DNA of 33,484 bases from a virus, in the IMG/VR virus record IMGVR_UViG_3300024062_000033, positions 1 through 33,484 of that record; one strand, 5' to 3'. The notes under the pieces are model-generated. The model was not told where the DNA came from. It saw only the letters and a list, made by a program, of their open reading frames with translations, and did no database searches. Below are positions 7,314 through 13,850 of this stretch, piece by piece. Position numbers and translations under genes: made by a program. The stretch's first letter is position 1, and each line of letters opens with the position of its first letter.

Positions 7314-8482
7314 GAACCTATCCAAGACAGGAAGGTGAAAGCAAAAACAAGTGGTTTAAAAGAGTTGCTGAACTTACTGGTTTACACCATAAAAGCATAA
7401 ATAAACACTATTACAAGTATCGCAACTTTGTTGAAACTCAGCGAAAATATGACAAGAATGGCAATGTCATAAGCAGAGTTGAAAAGTTGCAACAAGCCAA
7501 TTTAATTGATGTACCGAAAGGCTTAGAAGTATCAAGAGTAAGCACCAATGTCACTACTGGAAGCCAATGGGTTATACATACTAAAGAAAGCCAAAATAAA
7601 GCGCTTTTTAAGCTAAATAAAGAGTTAATTAAGGAAACATTAAAGGAATTGAACTTGGCGGAATTATCGCCAAGTAAAATCACTCCCACAAGCGATAAGG
7701 TGTTAAAGGTAACTTACACAGATGTTCATGTAGGATTAAATATCACCGAAAATCTTTATGGACTCCGCCAATGGAACGAGTTTCAGCTAATGGATGCACT
7801 CCAAAAAATAGTTTACTATGTAGGCGAACAGTTTAACGGACAATCCAAAATAGTAGTGGCTGATTATGGCGATTTTATGGATGGATGGGATGCAAAGACG
7901 ACCCGTGGGGGGCATATATTAGACCAAAATATGTCAAACGAAGAAGCGTTTAAAGTAGGTGCGCAGTTTAAGATTGAACTTGCTAAGCGATTAGCAAAGT
8001 TTGGAGTGCCTTTAGAGTTTTATAACGTGACTAATGACAATCATAGTGGATCATTTAGTAAGATAGTAAATGTACACGTCAAAGAAGTGCTATCTTATTT
8101 ACTACCCGATGTTAAATACGAGATATTTAACGACTTTATCAGCCATTACTTTGTGGGTAATTGGTGTTTTATTTGCTCACATGGAAAGGATGAAAAGCAT
8201 TTAAAGTATGGATTCAATACTAAGCCAGATGACAAAGCTAAAACGCATATCAATAGATACATAGACAAGCACGATTTACATAAGTATAGGATAGTGTGTG
8301 AATTTGGCGATAAACACCAGTTAATTCGTGATACAAGTCACGCTAAATTTGAATACAATGTGTATTGGGCATTATCTCCAGCATCCGACTGGGTGCAGAC
8401 TAACTTTGCGGATGGGCGCAGAGGTTTCTGTATTGAAGAGATAGCCGATAATTATAAGACATTTACCAATATACAATTATGA
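7292..8482 (+). CDS. calcineurin-like metallophosphoesterase with N-terminal HTH-like region
   Basis: 396 residues, started at the ATG after an A-rich leader (AAAACAAAACA). Residues ~15-45 look like a small helix-turn-helix (TGLHHKSINKHYYKY). From ~138 the phosphoesterase metal motifs follow in order: TDVHVG (D144, H146), GDFMDGWD (D194), TNDNH (N250, H251) and CSHGK (H297), then FGDKHQ. This order is that of SbcD/Mre11- and Ser/Thr-phosphatase-type enzymes that bind two metal ions and cut phosphodiester or phosphoester bonds. GNHD is replaced by NDNH. Similar proteins occur in Bacteroidota phages; the substrate is unknown, with nuclease or protein phosphatase as the options. Confidence 0.75.
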   Translation: MDCRQALRTYPRQEGESKNKWFKRVAELTGLHHKSINKHYYKYRNFVETQRKYDKNGNVISRVEKLQQANLIDVPKGLEVSRVSTNVTTGSQWVIHTKESQNKALFKLNKELIKETLKELNLAELSPSKITPTSDKVLKVTYTDVHVGLNITENLYGLRQWNEFQLMDALQKIVYYVGEQFNGQSKIVVADYGDFMDGWDAKTTRGGHILDQNMSNEEAFKVGAQFKIELAKRLAKFGVPLEFYNVTNDNHSGSFSKIVNVHVKEVLSYLLPDVKYEIFNDFISHYFVGNWCFICSHGKDEKHLKYGFNTKPDDKAKTHINRYIDKHDLHKYRIVCEFGDKHQLIRDTSHAKFEYNVYWALSPASDWVQTNFADGRRGFCIEEIADNYKTFTNIQL

Positions 8483-8889
8483 AAAAACTGATATTGATCA
8501 TCCTATTATTTGGAGTAAGCCAAGCGCAAGTCAATAAAAAGAAATTAAGAAGTAATCTACACGACTGCGAGAAGGCATTATCCGCTTGTTTAAGCGCAAA
8601 AGACACGATAAGTGATACTATCTTTGTCTATAGTGGAAAGGAAGCCGTAAAAGTGGCTAAACAAGTCGAGAAGACAAAGCGCAAAGTGAAGGTCCAGGAA
8701 ACAAAGCAGAACAAATCGAACAATAAAACTGATGTGAAAACTGATTGGTTCTTAAATTTGATGCAAGGAATGACACGAATGACTGCTATTTTAACTGCTG
8801 GTGGTTTTGTTGGTGGTGGAGTAGTGCTTACAAAGTTATTACAAGCAGCTAAAACCAAAATATCTTGGCTATCTTGGCTGCCTATTTAA
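8479..8889 (+). CDS. signal-peptide protein with C-terminal membrane segment (possible spanin-like)
   Basis: 136 residues overlapping the phosphoesterase stop by 4 nt. The N-terminus is a signal sequence or anchor (MKKLILIILLFGVSQAQ). Then comes a Lys-rich, probably coiled-coil region with two Cys (CEKALSACLS) and a Gly-rich hydrophobic segment (ILTAGGFVGGGVVL). It is the last gene of the lysis-region transcript. A membrane-anchored coiled coil beside holin and endolysin is the usual setting of an Rz-type spanin, which fuses inner and outer membranes. The second hydrophobic stretch is not typical, so this is only a suggestion. Confidence 0.45.
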   Translation: MKKLILIILLFGVSQAQVNKKKLRSNLHDCEKALSACLSAKDTISDTIFVYSGKEAVKVAKQVEKTKRKVKVQETKQNKSNNKTDVKTDWFLNLMQGMTRMTAILTAGGFVGGGVVLTKLLQAAKTKISWLSWLPI

Positions 8890-8945
8890 AATCAAGATCT
8901 AAAATAGTAATTAGAAATTTAGTATATTTACATATCTTTTAATGG

Positions 8946-9012
8946 CCCAGTTCTGGGTTGTTTCATTGTTTTTGTTTAGTGGGGATGGTCTTTGATTATC
9001 CCCATTTTTATT
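8946..9012 (+). terminator. terminator region with two hairpins
   Basis: First hairpin: CCCAG (8946-8950) / CTGGG (8953-8957), 2-nt loop, then a T-rich run. Second hairpin: AGTGGGGAT (8978-8986) with ATCCCCATT (8998-9006), nine pairs including one G-U and an 11-nt loop, leading into TTTTTATT. The second is a convincing intrinsic terminator. The first has a very tight loop and may be a pause element. Together they close the lysis block before the early-region promoter. Confidence 0.7.
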
Positions 9013-9073
9013 GGCTTTCAGCAGATTTTGAAAAAAAAATTAAAAAAAAATTCACTTTTTTAGGTACAATATT

Positions 9074-9103
9074 TTGTAGTTTCAATATTTAATATTAAAT
9101 TTG
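9074..9103 (+). promoter_or_regulatory. Bacteroidota-type promoter of the early/replication region
   Basis: -33 TTG at 9074-9076, 19-nt spacer, -7 TAAATTTG at 9096-9103: an exact match to TTG-N19-TAnnTTTG. Transcription should start near 9110, giving a ~36-nt leader to the gene at 9146. It follows a poly-A/poly-T stretch (9030-9060) and the double terminator, so the 8890-9145 gap is a control region between the lysis and early transcripts. Confidence 0.7.
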
Positions 9104-9145
9104 AGTCATCAAAGGCAATAAGCCATAACAATTAAAAACAAAACA

Positions 9146-9418
9146 ATGGAAAACTTAATTGAAACTAAAAAACTTTACGAATCTCCAATTAAAGAAAGAA
9201 ATGAAGAAAAATACGGACATAATGCAAATGTTTGCGTTTGTTGTAATAAACCAACAAATGAAGAAATGTTTGTTCATATGTGTACGAATTGGGAAGCAGT
9301 ACCAGCTAATATAAGTGAAGAAGAATTAATAGAAAATGGCATGGAATCTCAAGGATTATTTCCGATTGGAAAAAGTTGTGCCAAAAAAATGGGTAAAAAA
9401 TACATTTTAAAATTCTAA
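9146..9418 (+). CDS. small Cys-containing early protein
   Basis: A 90-residue protein, first of the early operon, with an A-rich leader (AAAACAAAACA) before ATG. A CVCCNKP knuckle (residues ~29-35), a further Cys in MCTNW and one in KSCAKKMGKK could bind zinc. I recall similar small Cys-containing proteins in Bacteroidota phages, without a known role. Early position suggests host takeover or regulation; nothing in the sequence proves it. Confidence 0.6.
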   Translation: MENLIETKKLYESPIKERNEEKYGHNANVCVCCNKPTNEEMFVHMCTNWEAVPANISEEELIENGMESQGLFPIGKSCAKKMGKKYILKF

Positions 9419-9480
9419 TTAATAAAATATGGGGCGCAGCATCCTACACTGCAATTTTTTCACACCAAAAAACAAAACAA

Positions 9481-9857
9481 TGAAAAATCAAGAATTGATC
9501 AACAGATTAACCGAATTATCCAAACCAACAAACCTGGATCAAAGAAAAGAAAAGCGTGATTTATCATCAATGGCTTACTGCGAGATTAACGAGATTACTG
9601 ATGTAGTTTATGTATCGGTAAGTTTTAATGATGATGATGTTTGGTACGAATATGAAGTGGACTTTGTAAATGTAGTTGAGCATTTTTATGATGTTCGTGG
9701 TGGCCAGGCATTAATTGAATATGATTTTGAAGGCAATTTGACACAATGGATTCCAGTTGAAGATGTTGAGATTGATAACTATGATGTCCTGGAATATATG
9801 ATTGACAATGCACTATTGAAAACTTATAGTGCGATTACTAACAGCGAAAACTTTTAA
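9481..9857 (+). CDS. acidic hypothetical early protein
   Basis: 124 residues. The start was placed at ATG 9481, which follows the recurring AAAAACAAAACA leader. An in-frame ATG at 9429 would add 17 residues and lies on a weak hairpin (GCAG 9436-9439 / CTGC 9449-9452, then TTTTTT). The product is strongly acidic (FNDDDVWYEYEVD, PVEDVEIDNYD) and beta-rich. Acidic early proteins of this size are often DNA mimics or protein inhibitors in phages, but no family is recognised here. Confidence 0.6.
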
Positions 9858-9859
9858 TC

Positions 9860-10009
9860 ATGCTTACTATTATATTTCTCATAGCTACTTGCATATCACT
9901 TATTCTAATCGGATTTGAATTGATTGAAAAAGGCACAATTGAAAAAGAAAACTTTATAAACTTTGTCATAATCGTAACAATTTATTTACTCACTATTTTT
10001 AAACTTTAA
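9860..10009 (+). CDS. small membrane protein, two transmembrane segments
   Basis: A 49-codon frame (ATG 9860, TAA 10007-10009) with two hydrophobic helices, residues ~1-18 and ~33-48, joined by a short charged loop (ELIEKGTIEKEN). It begins 3 nt after the preceding stop and ends 6 nt before the regulator, filling the gap exactly. Early small membrane proteins in phages often act on the host envelope or block superinfection; its role is unknown. Confidence 0.5.
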   Translation: MLTIIFLIATCISLILIGFELIEKGTIEKENFINFVIIVTIYLLTIFKL

Positions 10010-10014
10010 ACAAA

Positions 10015-10218
10015 ATGAAGGTATCAAACTACGAACAGCTAATTGACTACATGAAGTCAAAAAGAAAAGAAAGAAAGATTACTCAAAGCGATTTGGCTGA
10101 TCATCTCAAGACATCTACACAGACCATTCTAAACTATGAAAAAAGCAAGTGCGATATGCCATTGAGCAAAGTGATAGAATATGCCGAATTGCTTGATTTA
10201 TCCATTGAAATTTCGTAA
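10015..10218 (+). CDS. XRE/Cro-type helix-turn-helix regulator
   Basis: 67 residues, nearly all one HTH domain: RKERKITQSDLADHLKTSTQ (helix 2-turn-helix 3) then TILNYEKSKCDMPLSKV, the standard XRE pattern. It would bind DNA as a dimer and repress or activate phage promoters. At this size it has no effector or peptidase-sensitive domain and resembles Cro more than CI. The metallopeptidase gene at 16136 is a possible partner, but they are far apart. Confidence 0.75.
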   Translation: MKVSNYEQLIDYMKSKRKERKITQSDLADHLKTSTQTILNYEKSKCDMPLSKVIEYAELLDLSIEIS

Positions 10219-10236
10219 CTTAACAAAGCAAAAACA

Positions 10237-10434
10237 ATGGAAGATTTTAACCAGTATTATGCATTAGCACAAAAGATGTTAGGCGATGAAAAGGTCAGTA
10301 CATTGGTGGCTGTATTTGAATGCCGAGTAAATCTATGTGATAGAGATAAACTGCATCACAAGTTTGCCATCCATCGCAATGCATTAAAAATGATCAAAGG
10401 AACTAAACAAGTAACAATTAAAATTAAATCATGA
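10237..10434 (+). CDS. hypothetical protein
   Basis: A 65-residue protein with a leader ending in AAAAACA before ATG. It holds CRVNLCDRDKLHHKF, two Cys and two His that might form a small metal site, and a basic C-terminus (GTKQVTIKIKS). It overlaps the recombinase start by 4 nt, so it may be made together with that protein. No family recognised. Confidence 0.5.
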   Translation: MEDFNQYYALAQKMLGDEKVSTLVAVFECRVNLCDRDKLHHKFAIHRNALKMIKGTKQVTIKIKS

Positions 10435-11045
10435 AAGAAAATAACCTAGCTTTAATAAGCGCAGATGAATTATCACTAGTTGAAGATAACAGCCTAAATC
10501 CAAATCAGTTAGCGCAGATTTTAAAGCGCACACCAAAAGCGTATGTGAAAAGCAGACCAGCCAAAGGTGGTGGAACTTGGGATTATGTCACAAGTGGCTA
10601 TGTAAAGAAAGTATTAAACTTGATGTTTGGCTGGGATTGGGATTTTGAAATCCTAGACCAACAAATATTACACGATGAAGTAATCGTAAAAGGTAAACTG
10701 ACTTGCCGAAGCAATGGCCGAACAATTGTAAAGATGCAATTTGGCAACAAAGAAATCATGTACAAGCGTGGAACTGATGCGAATGGCAATAGAATACCAT
10801 TAAGCATTGGTAATGATTTTAAATCGGCTAGTAGTGATTGCTTAAAAAAGTGCGCTGCTGAAATTGGGATAGCTGCGGACATTTATAACAAAGAAGATTT
10901 CAAAGAAATCCAGGTGAAAGACTGGGCCAAAGAGATCAATAATTGTGAATCATTGGCTGATTTGCAGATGATTTGGTCAGCTATGAATGTCAAAGAACAA
11001 GCTAAATACCAAGACTTGGCAGATGAAAAGCAAAAAAGTTTTTAA
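10431..11045 (+). CDS. Rad52-like single-strand annealing protein
   Basis: 204 residues. FGWDWDFEI (~66-74), GKLTCRSNGRTIVKMQFG (~92-109) and IGNDFKSASSDCLKKCAAEI (~130-150) match, in order, the conserved blocks of the Rad52/22 superfamily (Sak-type) annealing proteins of phages. It would coat single strands and anneal homologues during recombination-dependent replication. The exonuclease follows directly, the usual two-component arrangement. The C-terminal ~45 residues are helical and may contact SSB or the nuclease. Confidence 0.8.
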   Translation: MKENNLALISADELSLVEDNSLNPNQLAQILKRTPKAYVKSRPAKGGGTWDYVTSGYVKKVLNLMFGWDWDFEILDQQILHDEVIVKGKLTCRSNGRTIVKMQFGNKEIMYKRGTDANGNRIPLSIGNDFKSASSDCLKKCAAEIGIAADIYNKEDFKEIQVKDWAKEINNCESLADLQMIWSAMNVKEQAKYQDLADEKQKSF

Positions 11046-11052
11046 TAAATAG

Positions 11053-11082
11053 TTGATTATTAAAAAAATATTTTTAGTTTTA
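11053..11082 (+). promoter_or_regulatory. Bacteroidota-type promoter before the exonuclease
   Basis: -33 TTG (11053-11055), 19-nt spacer, -7 TAGTTTTA (11075-11082; last base A instead of the consensus G). It lies between the annealing-protein stop (11045) and the exonuclease ATG (11113), which has the AAAACAAAACA leader. It probably boosts the downstream replication genes. Confidence 0.55.
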
Positions 11083-11112
11083 CATCATATTACTAAACAA
11101 AAAAACAAAACA

Positions 11113-12021
11113 ATGAACTTTGACAATCACATTTTTCGCAGCCATTCAGTTGGCACAATTGTAAACGTACCAAAGCCATTAACTGCAAACCAGGCTGAAA
11201 CATTGGCCGATTATCGCAAAAGAGCAAATGGTGAAGGAAGGCCATTAACAGACAATCAGAAAAAGACTTGGCATTCATTAGAACATAAGTACAATGAAAG
11301 CCAAACATACTCACTTAATGACACAGCCAAAAAATATCTTACTGATTTAGTATTTGAAGCAAGAACTGGCCGAAGATCTAAACTTGAAACAAAGTATTTT
11401 TCAAAAGGCATCGAAGCAGAAAAGGCTGGTAGAGATTTGACATCACGAATATTAAACATTATGCTAATTGAAGATGATGAACGTAAATCCAATGAATGGG
11501 TGACTGGAAAGCGAGATGTAAAAAGTGATGAAGTCATCATAGACATCAAATCAGCGTGGAGTTTTGAATCATTCAACAAGCATTTATTAAGCACTCCTAA
11601 TGAGATTTATTTGCGCCAATTAGACTGCTACATGGATTTATGGAATATAAAAGATTCATTACTGGTCCATGTGTTGGTAGATACACCATTCAATCTTATT
11701 GATGATGAGATTAAGCGTTTAGATTGGAAGTACAATATCAGCGATTTTAATGGTGATATAAGAGATGAATTTGTTGGTGATGTAGTTGATTTAGTTTCCA
11801 ATCATATCTTCACCAGAAAAGGCTTGGAAGATTATTGCATAGAATCTTCAAACGTACACATAGAATGGTTTGATAATTTCATTGAACTAGGAGATGATCA
11901 GCGCATACATATGATAAGCCATTCATATGACCAGGAACGAATCCAACAAAGAAACGAATGCATCAAGATTGCAAGACAATTTATGAATGATGTTCGACCA
12001 ATAAACAATATTATTAAATAA
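11113..12021 (+). CDS. YqaJ/RecB-like PD-(D/E)XK exonuclease
   Basis: 302 residues. The start was taken at ATG 11113 after the A-rich leader; the frame runs on upstream to a TTG inside the promoter, which is not credible. Nuclease motifs in order: SKGIEAE (E at 101/103), GKRDVKSDEVIIDIKSAW (D135, D144 and K146) and YLRQLDCYMD (Q169, Y173), the QxxxY motif. This is the active site of lambda-exonuclease/YqaJ-type enzymes that resect one strand to feed the annealing protein encoded just upstream. Confidence 0.8.
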   Translation: MNFDNHIFRSHSVGTIVNVPKPLTANQAETLADYRKRANGEGRPLTDNQKKTWHSLEHKYNESQTYSLNDTAKKYLTDLVFEARTGRRSKLETKYFSKGIEAEKAGRDLTSRILNIMLIEDDERKSNEWVTGKRDVKSDEVIIDIKSAWSFESFNKHLLSTPNEIYLRQLDCYMDLWNIKDSLLVHVLVDTPFNLIDDEIKRLDWKYNISDFNGDIRDEFVGDVVDLVSNHIFTRKGLEDYCIESSNVHIEWFDNFIELGDDQRIHMISHSYDQERIQQRNECIKIARQFMNDVRPINNIIK

Positions 12022-12035
12022 CAAAAAACAAAACA

Positions 12036-12383
12036 ATGACACAAGCAAAAGAACAAGCCTGGATACAAGGCATCGAAGATGGCACATTTCAAGGAGATGC
12101 AGCCAAGATTTACAACATGATTCAAGACAATCATGTGATGACATTACCAGAAATATCATTGGCAATGGATAAGCGATTTAATCAGTTTAGTGGTCGGATT
12201 TCCGAGTTATTGGATGCTGGTTTAATTAAGGAGTTAAAAGGCGATAAATACAGTCTTTTCCGAATAACGCAAAGCGACCAAGAGAAGTACGAATGTTCCA
12301 AGATGCGCCACAATGAGAAGATTGAAAAGTTGCGCAAGAAAGCAGATGAATTAGGTTATTTCTTAGTCAAAAAAATGTGGTAA
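12036..12383 (+). CDS. winged-helix DNA-binding protein
   Basis: 115 residues. Residues ~22-75 form a likely winged helix: KIYNMIQDN, LPEISLAMDKRFNQFSGRIS (recognition helix), LLDAGLIKELKGDKYSLFRI (wing). A charged C-terminal helix follows. AAAACAAAACA precedes the ATG. Such proteins regulate phage replication genes or assist initiation; the target is unknown. Confidence 0.6.
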   Translation: MTQAKEQAWIQGIEDGTFQGDAAKIYNMIQDNHVMTLPEISLAMDKRFNQFSGRISELLDAGLIKELKGDKYSLFRITQSDQEKYECSKMRHNEKIEKLRKKADELGYFLVKKMW

Positions 12384-12384
12384 G

Positions 12385-12687
12385 ATGAAGGCTGGAAGTA
12401 AAGTGAAAGTTTATTTAGGCAATGTGGCTTGTTGTTATGGCATAGCTACTGGCAGAGCCAAGAAAGTTGGTGATAACATTATACACGAAGTAAAGGAAGC
12501 AGAGCCATTTGAAACTGGAGATGCAGACTATTTTCGAGATCATAACCAGGTATCATTTGACATCAAGTTTGCCAAAGAAATAAAGACATTCAACAATGAT
12601 AAACGAGTATATTTAAATACTGGCACATTTAACTATTACAAGATGAAAAAGGAATGTTTTAAGTACGAACAAAAAACACTATTTTAG
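12385..12687 (+). CDS. hypothetical protein
   Basis: 100 residues, ATG just after the stop of the winged-helix gene. A basic beta-rich N-terminus (GSKVKVYLGNVACCYGIATG) suggests a small barrel-like fold. The C-terminal part is rich in Lys, Asn and aromatic residues. No family recognised. It directly abuts the next gene. Confidence 0.55.
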   Translation: MKAGSKVKVYLGNVACCYGIATGRAKKVGDNIIHEVKEAEPFETGDADYFRDHNQVSFDIKFAKEIKTFNNDKRVYLNTGTFNYYKMKKECFKYEQKTLF

Positions 12688-12969
12688 ATGAACAAGGAAT
12701 TAGAATTTAACAAGTTGAATCTTTTATGCTTGGCCATTATTGATAAGTTTGAAGAAATGGAAGATCAAGGATTGATATTTTACAAACAGAAGCAGTTAGG
12801 CAAAAGATTTGTGGCCGAGTTAGTTAAGGTGACTGGAGTAATTTGCGATGTCGCAATTGAAACGGACCAGGAAGGATACAAAGAAGCCTTAAATGATGTT
12901 CACACAAGCATTGAAAAGATAGATAAATTCATGGATGATATGTATTCTAAAGAGGTCAAAAATATGTAA
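12688..12969 (+). CDS. hypothetical helical protein
   Basis: 93 residues, almost entirely helical, acidic at the C-terminus (HTSIEKIDKFMDDMYSKE). It starts immediately after its neighbour's stop and ends 11 nt before a TAnnTTTG box. No family recognised. The position points to a replication-associated or regulatory role. Confidence 0.55.
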   Translation: MNKELEFNKLNLLCLAIIDKFEEMEDQGLIFYKQKQLGKRFVAELVKVTGVICDVAIETDQEGYKEALNDVHTSIEKIDKFMDDMYSKEVKNM

Positions 12970-12976
12970 TATTTAT

Positions 12977-12988
12977 TGTTTATCTTTG
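12977..12988 (+). promoter_or_regulatory. TATCTTTG -7 box before the initiator gene
   Basis: TATCTTTG (12981-12988) matches TAnnTTTG exactly and sits in TTGTTTATCTTTG, which also occurs at 31402-31414. A -33 TTG at the usual 19-nt distance is missing. Transcription would begin near 12995 and run through the structured element at 13026-13087. Confidence 0.5.
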
Positions 12989-13009
12989 CAATAATCAAAA
13001 CACTACAAA

Positions 13010-13132
13010 ATGATAAAATTTATTAAGTGCGTATGTCTAACATCAATTTTATTGGTGGGGTTAGTAGTGTTTCCTGGCATACGCACTCCTTACTATAAAA
13101 CGCTACGACATGGACAAATTAAGTTGGTTTAA
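13010..13132 (+). CDS. possible 40-residue membrane peptide
   Basis: ATG 13010 to TAA 13130-13132, 40 codons, overlapping the initiator gene by 23 nt. Residues ~4-24 (FIKCVCLTSILLVGLVVFPG) could span a membrane. A good A-rich leader (CACTACAAA) and a -7 box lie upstream. Against it: most of the frame is occupied by a strong inverted repeat (13026-13087) that could be the real feature. Either a small peptide or an RNA leader is possible; both together would also be workable. Confidence 0.3.
   Translation: MIKFIKCVCLTSILLVGLVVFPGIRTPYYKTLRHGQIKLV
13026..13087 (+). ncRNA. candidate structured leader RNA
   Basis: Outer stem AGTGCGTATG (13026-13035) with CATACGCACT (13078-13087), ten perfect pairs. 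Inner hairpin: CTAAC (13037-13041) with GTTAG (13060-13064), then ATCAAT (13042-13047) with ATTGGT (13051-13056, one G-U), TTT loop and a GGG bulge (13057-13059). The 3' side leaves TAGTGTTTCCTGG unpaired; its TCC could pair with the GGG bulge. It lies between a -7 box and the initiator start (13110). It matches no riboswitch class I know. Confidence 0.4.
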
Positions 13133-13850
13133 ATTTACACCAAGCGATTGGATGATGGGCAAGATACAGAGATGCCCAGATATTACACAAGCACGATTTT
13201 TAAGGCTTTGTTGCCTATACTGGAACAAAGAATGTGAACTATCAAAAGAAGATGCTATTATTGAAATTGATCAAGAGCATTTTGATTGTTTGGAGTCAAA
13301 GAAAATTATTTCTTCAATAGATGGTATAATTAATATATCATTTTTAGATGAGCAGTTTCTTGATATTCAAGAAATGAAAGATGGCAGAAGCAAAAGTGGT
13401 GTAATTGGAAATTTAAAACGATGGCATCCAGATATTTATGCAAGATTTAAGGATAAAAAAATAAGCCTTGAAGATGCTATAAAACAATCGCAAATTGTCA
13501 CAGACCAATCGCACACCAATCGCACACCGATCGCAAACCAATCGCAAACTATCGCAGAGAAGAGAAGAGAAGATAAGATAAGATTAGAAAAGATAAGAGA
13601 AAAGAATAGAGAATACGCAATTGAAAATTGCTCACCTACTGACAATCAAAAAAATGAGTTTGAAGAATTCCTTTCGTATTGGTTTGAAATTGGAATGAAC
13701 GATAAAAAGCATAAATTTGAAAAGCAGAAAAGTTTTGACTGGGTGCGAAGGTGGAATACCTGGACTAAAAACAATGAAAAGTGGAAGAAAGAAAAAAGTT
13801 TCGCTAAAAAAGAAAGTGATAATTTTTCAATATCTAAAATAGAAGTATGA
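13110..13850 (+). CDS. phage replication initiator-like protein
   Basis: 246 residues. The N-terminal ~95 residues (WFKFTPSDWMMGKIQRCP, TQARFLRLCCLYWN) look like the winged-helix N-domain of phage replisome organisers and DUF1376-type initiators. Residues ~125-150 are a Gln/Thr/Ser/Asn linker (QSQIVTDQSHTNRTPIANQS) whose DNA is a set of 11-bp repeats. The C-terminal part is Lys/Trp-rich and helical. The helicase-loader gene overlaps by 4 nt. By analogy with lambda O it would bind iterons in its own gene and recruit loader and helicase. No catalytic site is seen. Confidence 0.7.
   Translation: MDKLSWFKFTPSDWMMGKIQRCPDITQARFLRLCCLYWNKECELSKEDAIIEIDQEHFDCLESKKIISSIDGIINISFLDEQFLDIQEMKDGRSKSGVIGNLKRWHPDIYARFKDKKISLEDAIKQSQIVTDQSHTNRTPIANQSQTIAEKRREDKIRLEKIREKNREYAIENCSPTDNQKNEFEEFLSYWFEIGMNDKKHKFEKQKSFDWVRRWNTWTKNNEKWKKEKSFAKKESDNFSISKIEV
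13485..13620 (+). other. putative replication origin: iterons plus purine-rich unwinding tract
   Basis: Six copies of (C)NATCGCA start at 13485, 13506, 13517, 13528, 13539 and 13549. Four read CAATCGCA (13485, 13506, 13517, 13539), one CGATCGCA and one CTATCGCA. Spacing is 11 bp (last 10, first gap 21), one helical turn. Immediately downstream, 13557-13620 is almost all A and G with few Ts (repeats of AGAGA and AGATA), an easily melted tract. Iterons plus a melting tract inside the initiator gene mirror ori-lambda. Confidence 0.65.

Noticed and set aside
9436-9456. Intrinsic terminator between the first two early genes
   Set aside because: Only a 4-bp stem (GCAG/CTGC); too weak to call.
11053-11112. 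Longer exonuclease reading frame starting at TTG
   Set aside because: That stretch coincides with the -33/-7 promoter elements, and ATG 11113 has the standard A-rich leader.
11093-12165. Minus-strand open frames opposite the exonuclease and winged-helix genes
   Set aside because: They are Cys/Leu-rich antisense shadows without leaders; all supported genes are on the + strand.
13485-13556. CRISPR-like short repeats
   Set aside because: Units are 8-11 bp with no spacers and lie inside a coding gene; iterons explain them better.
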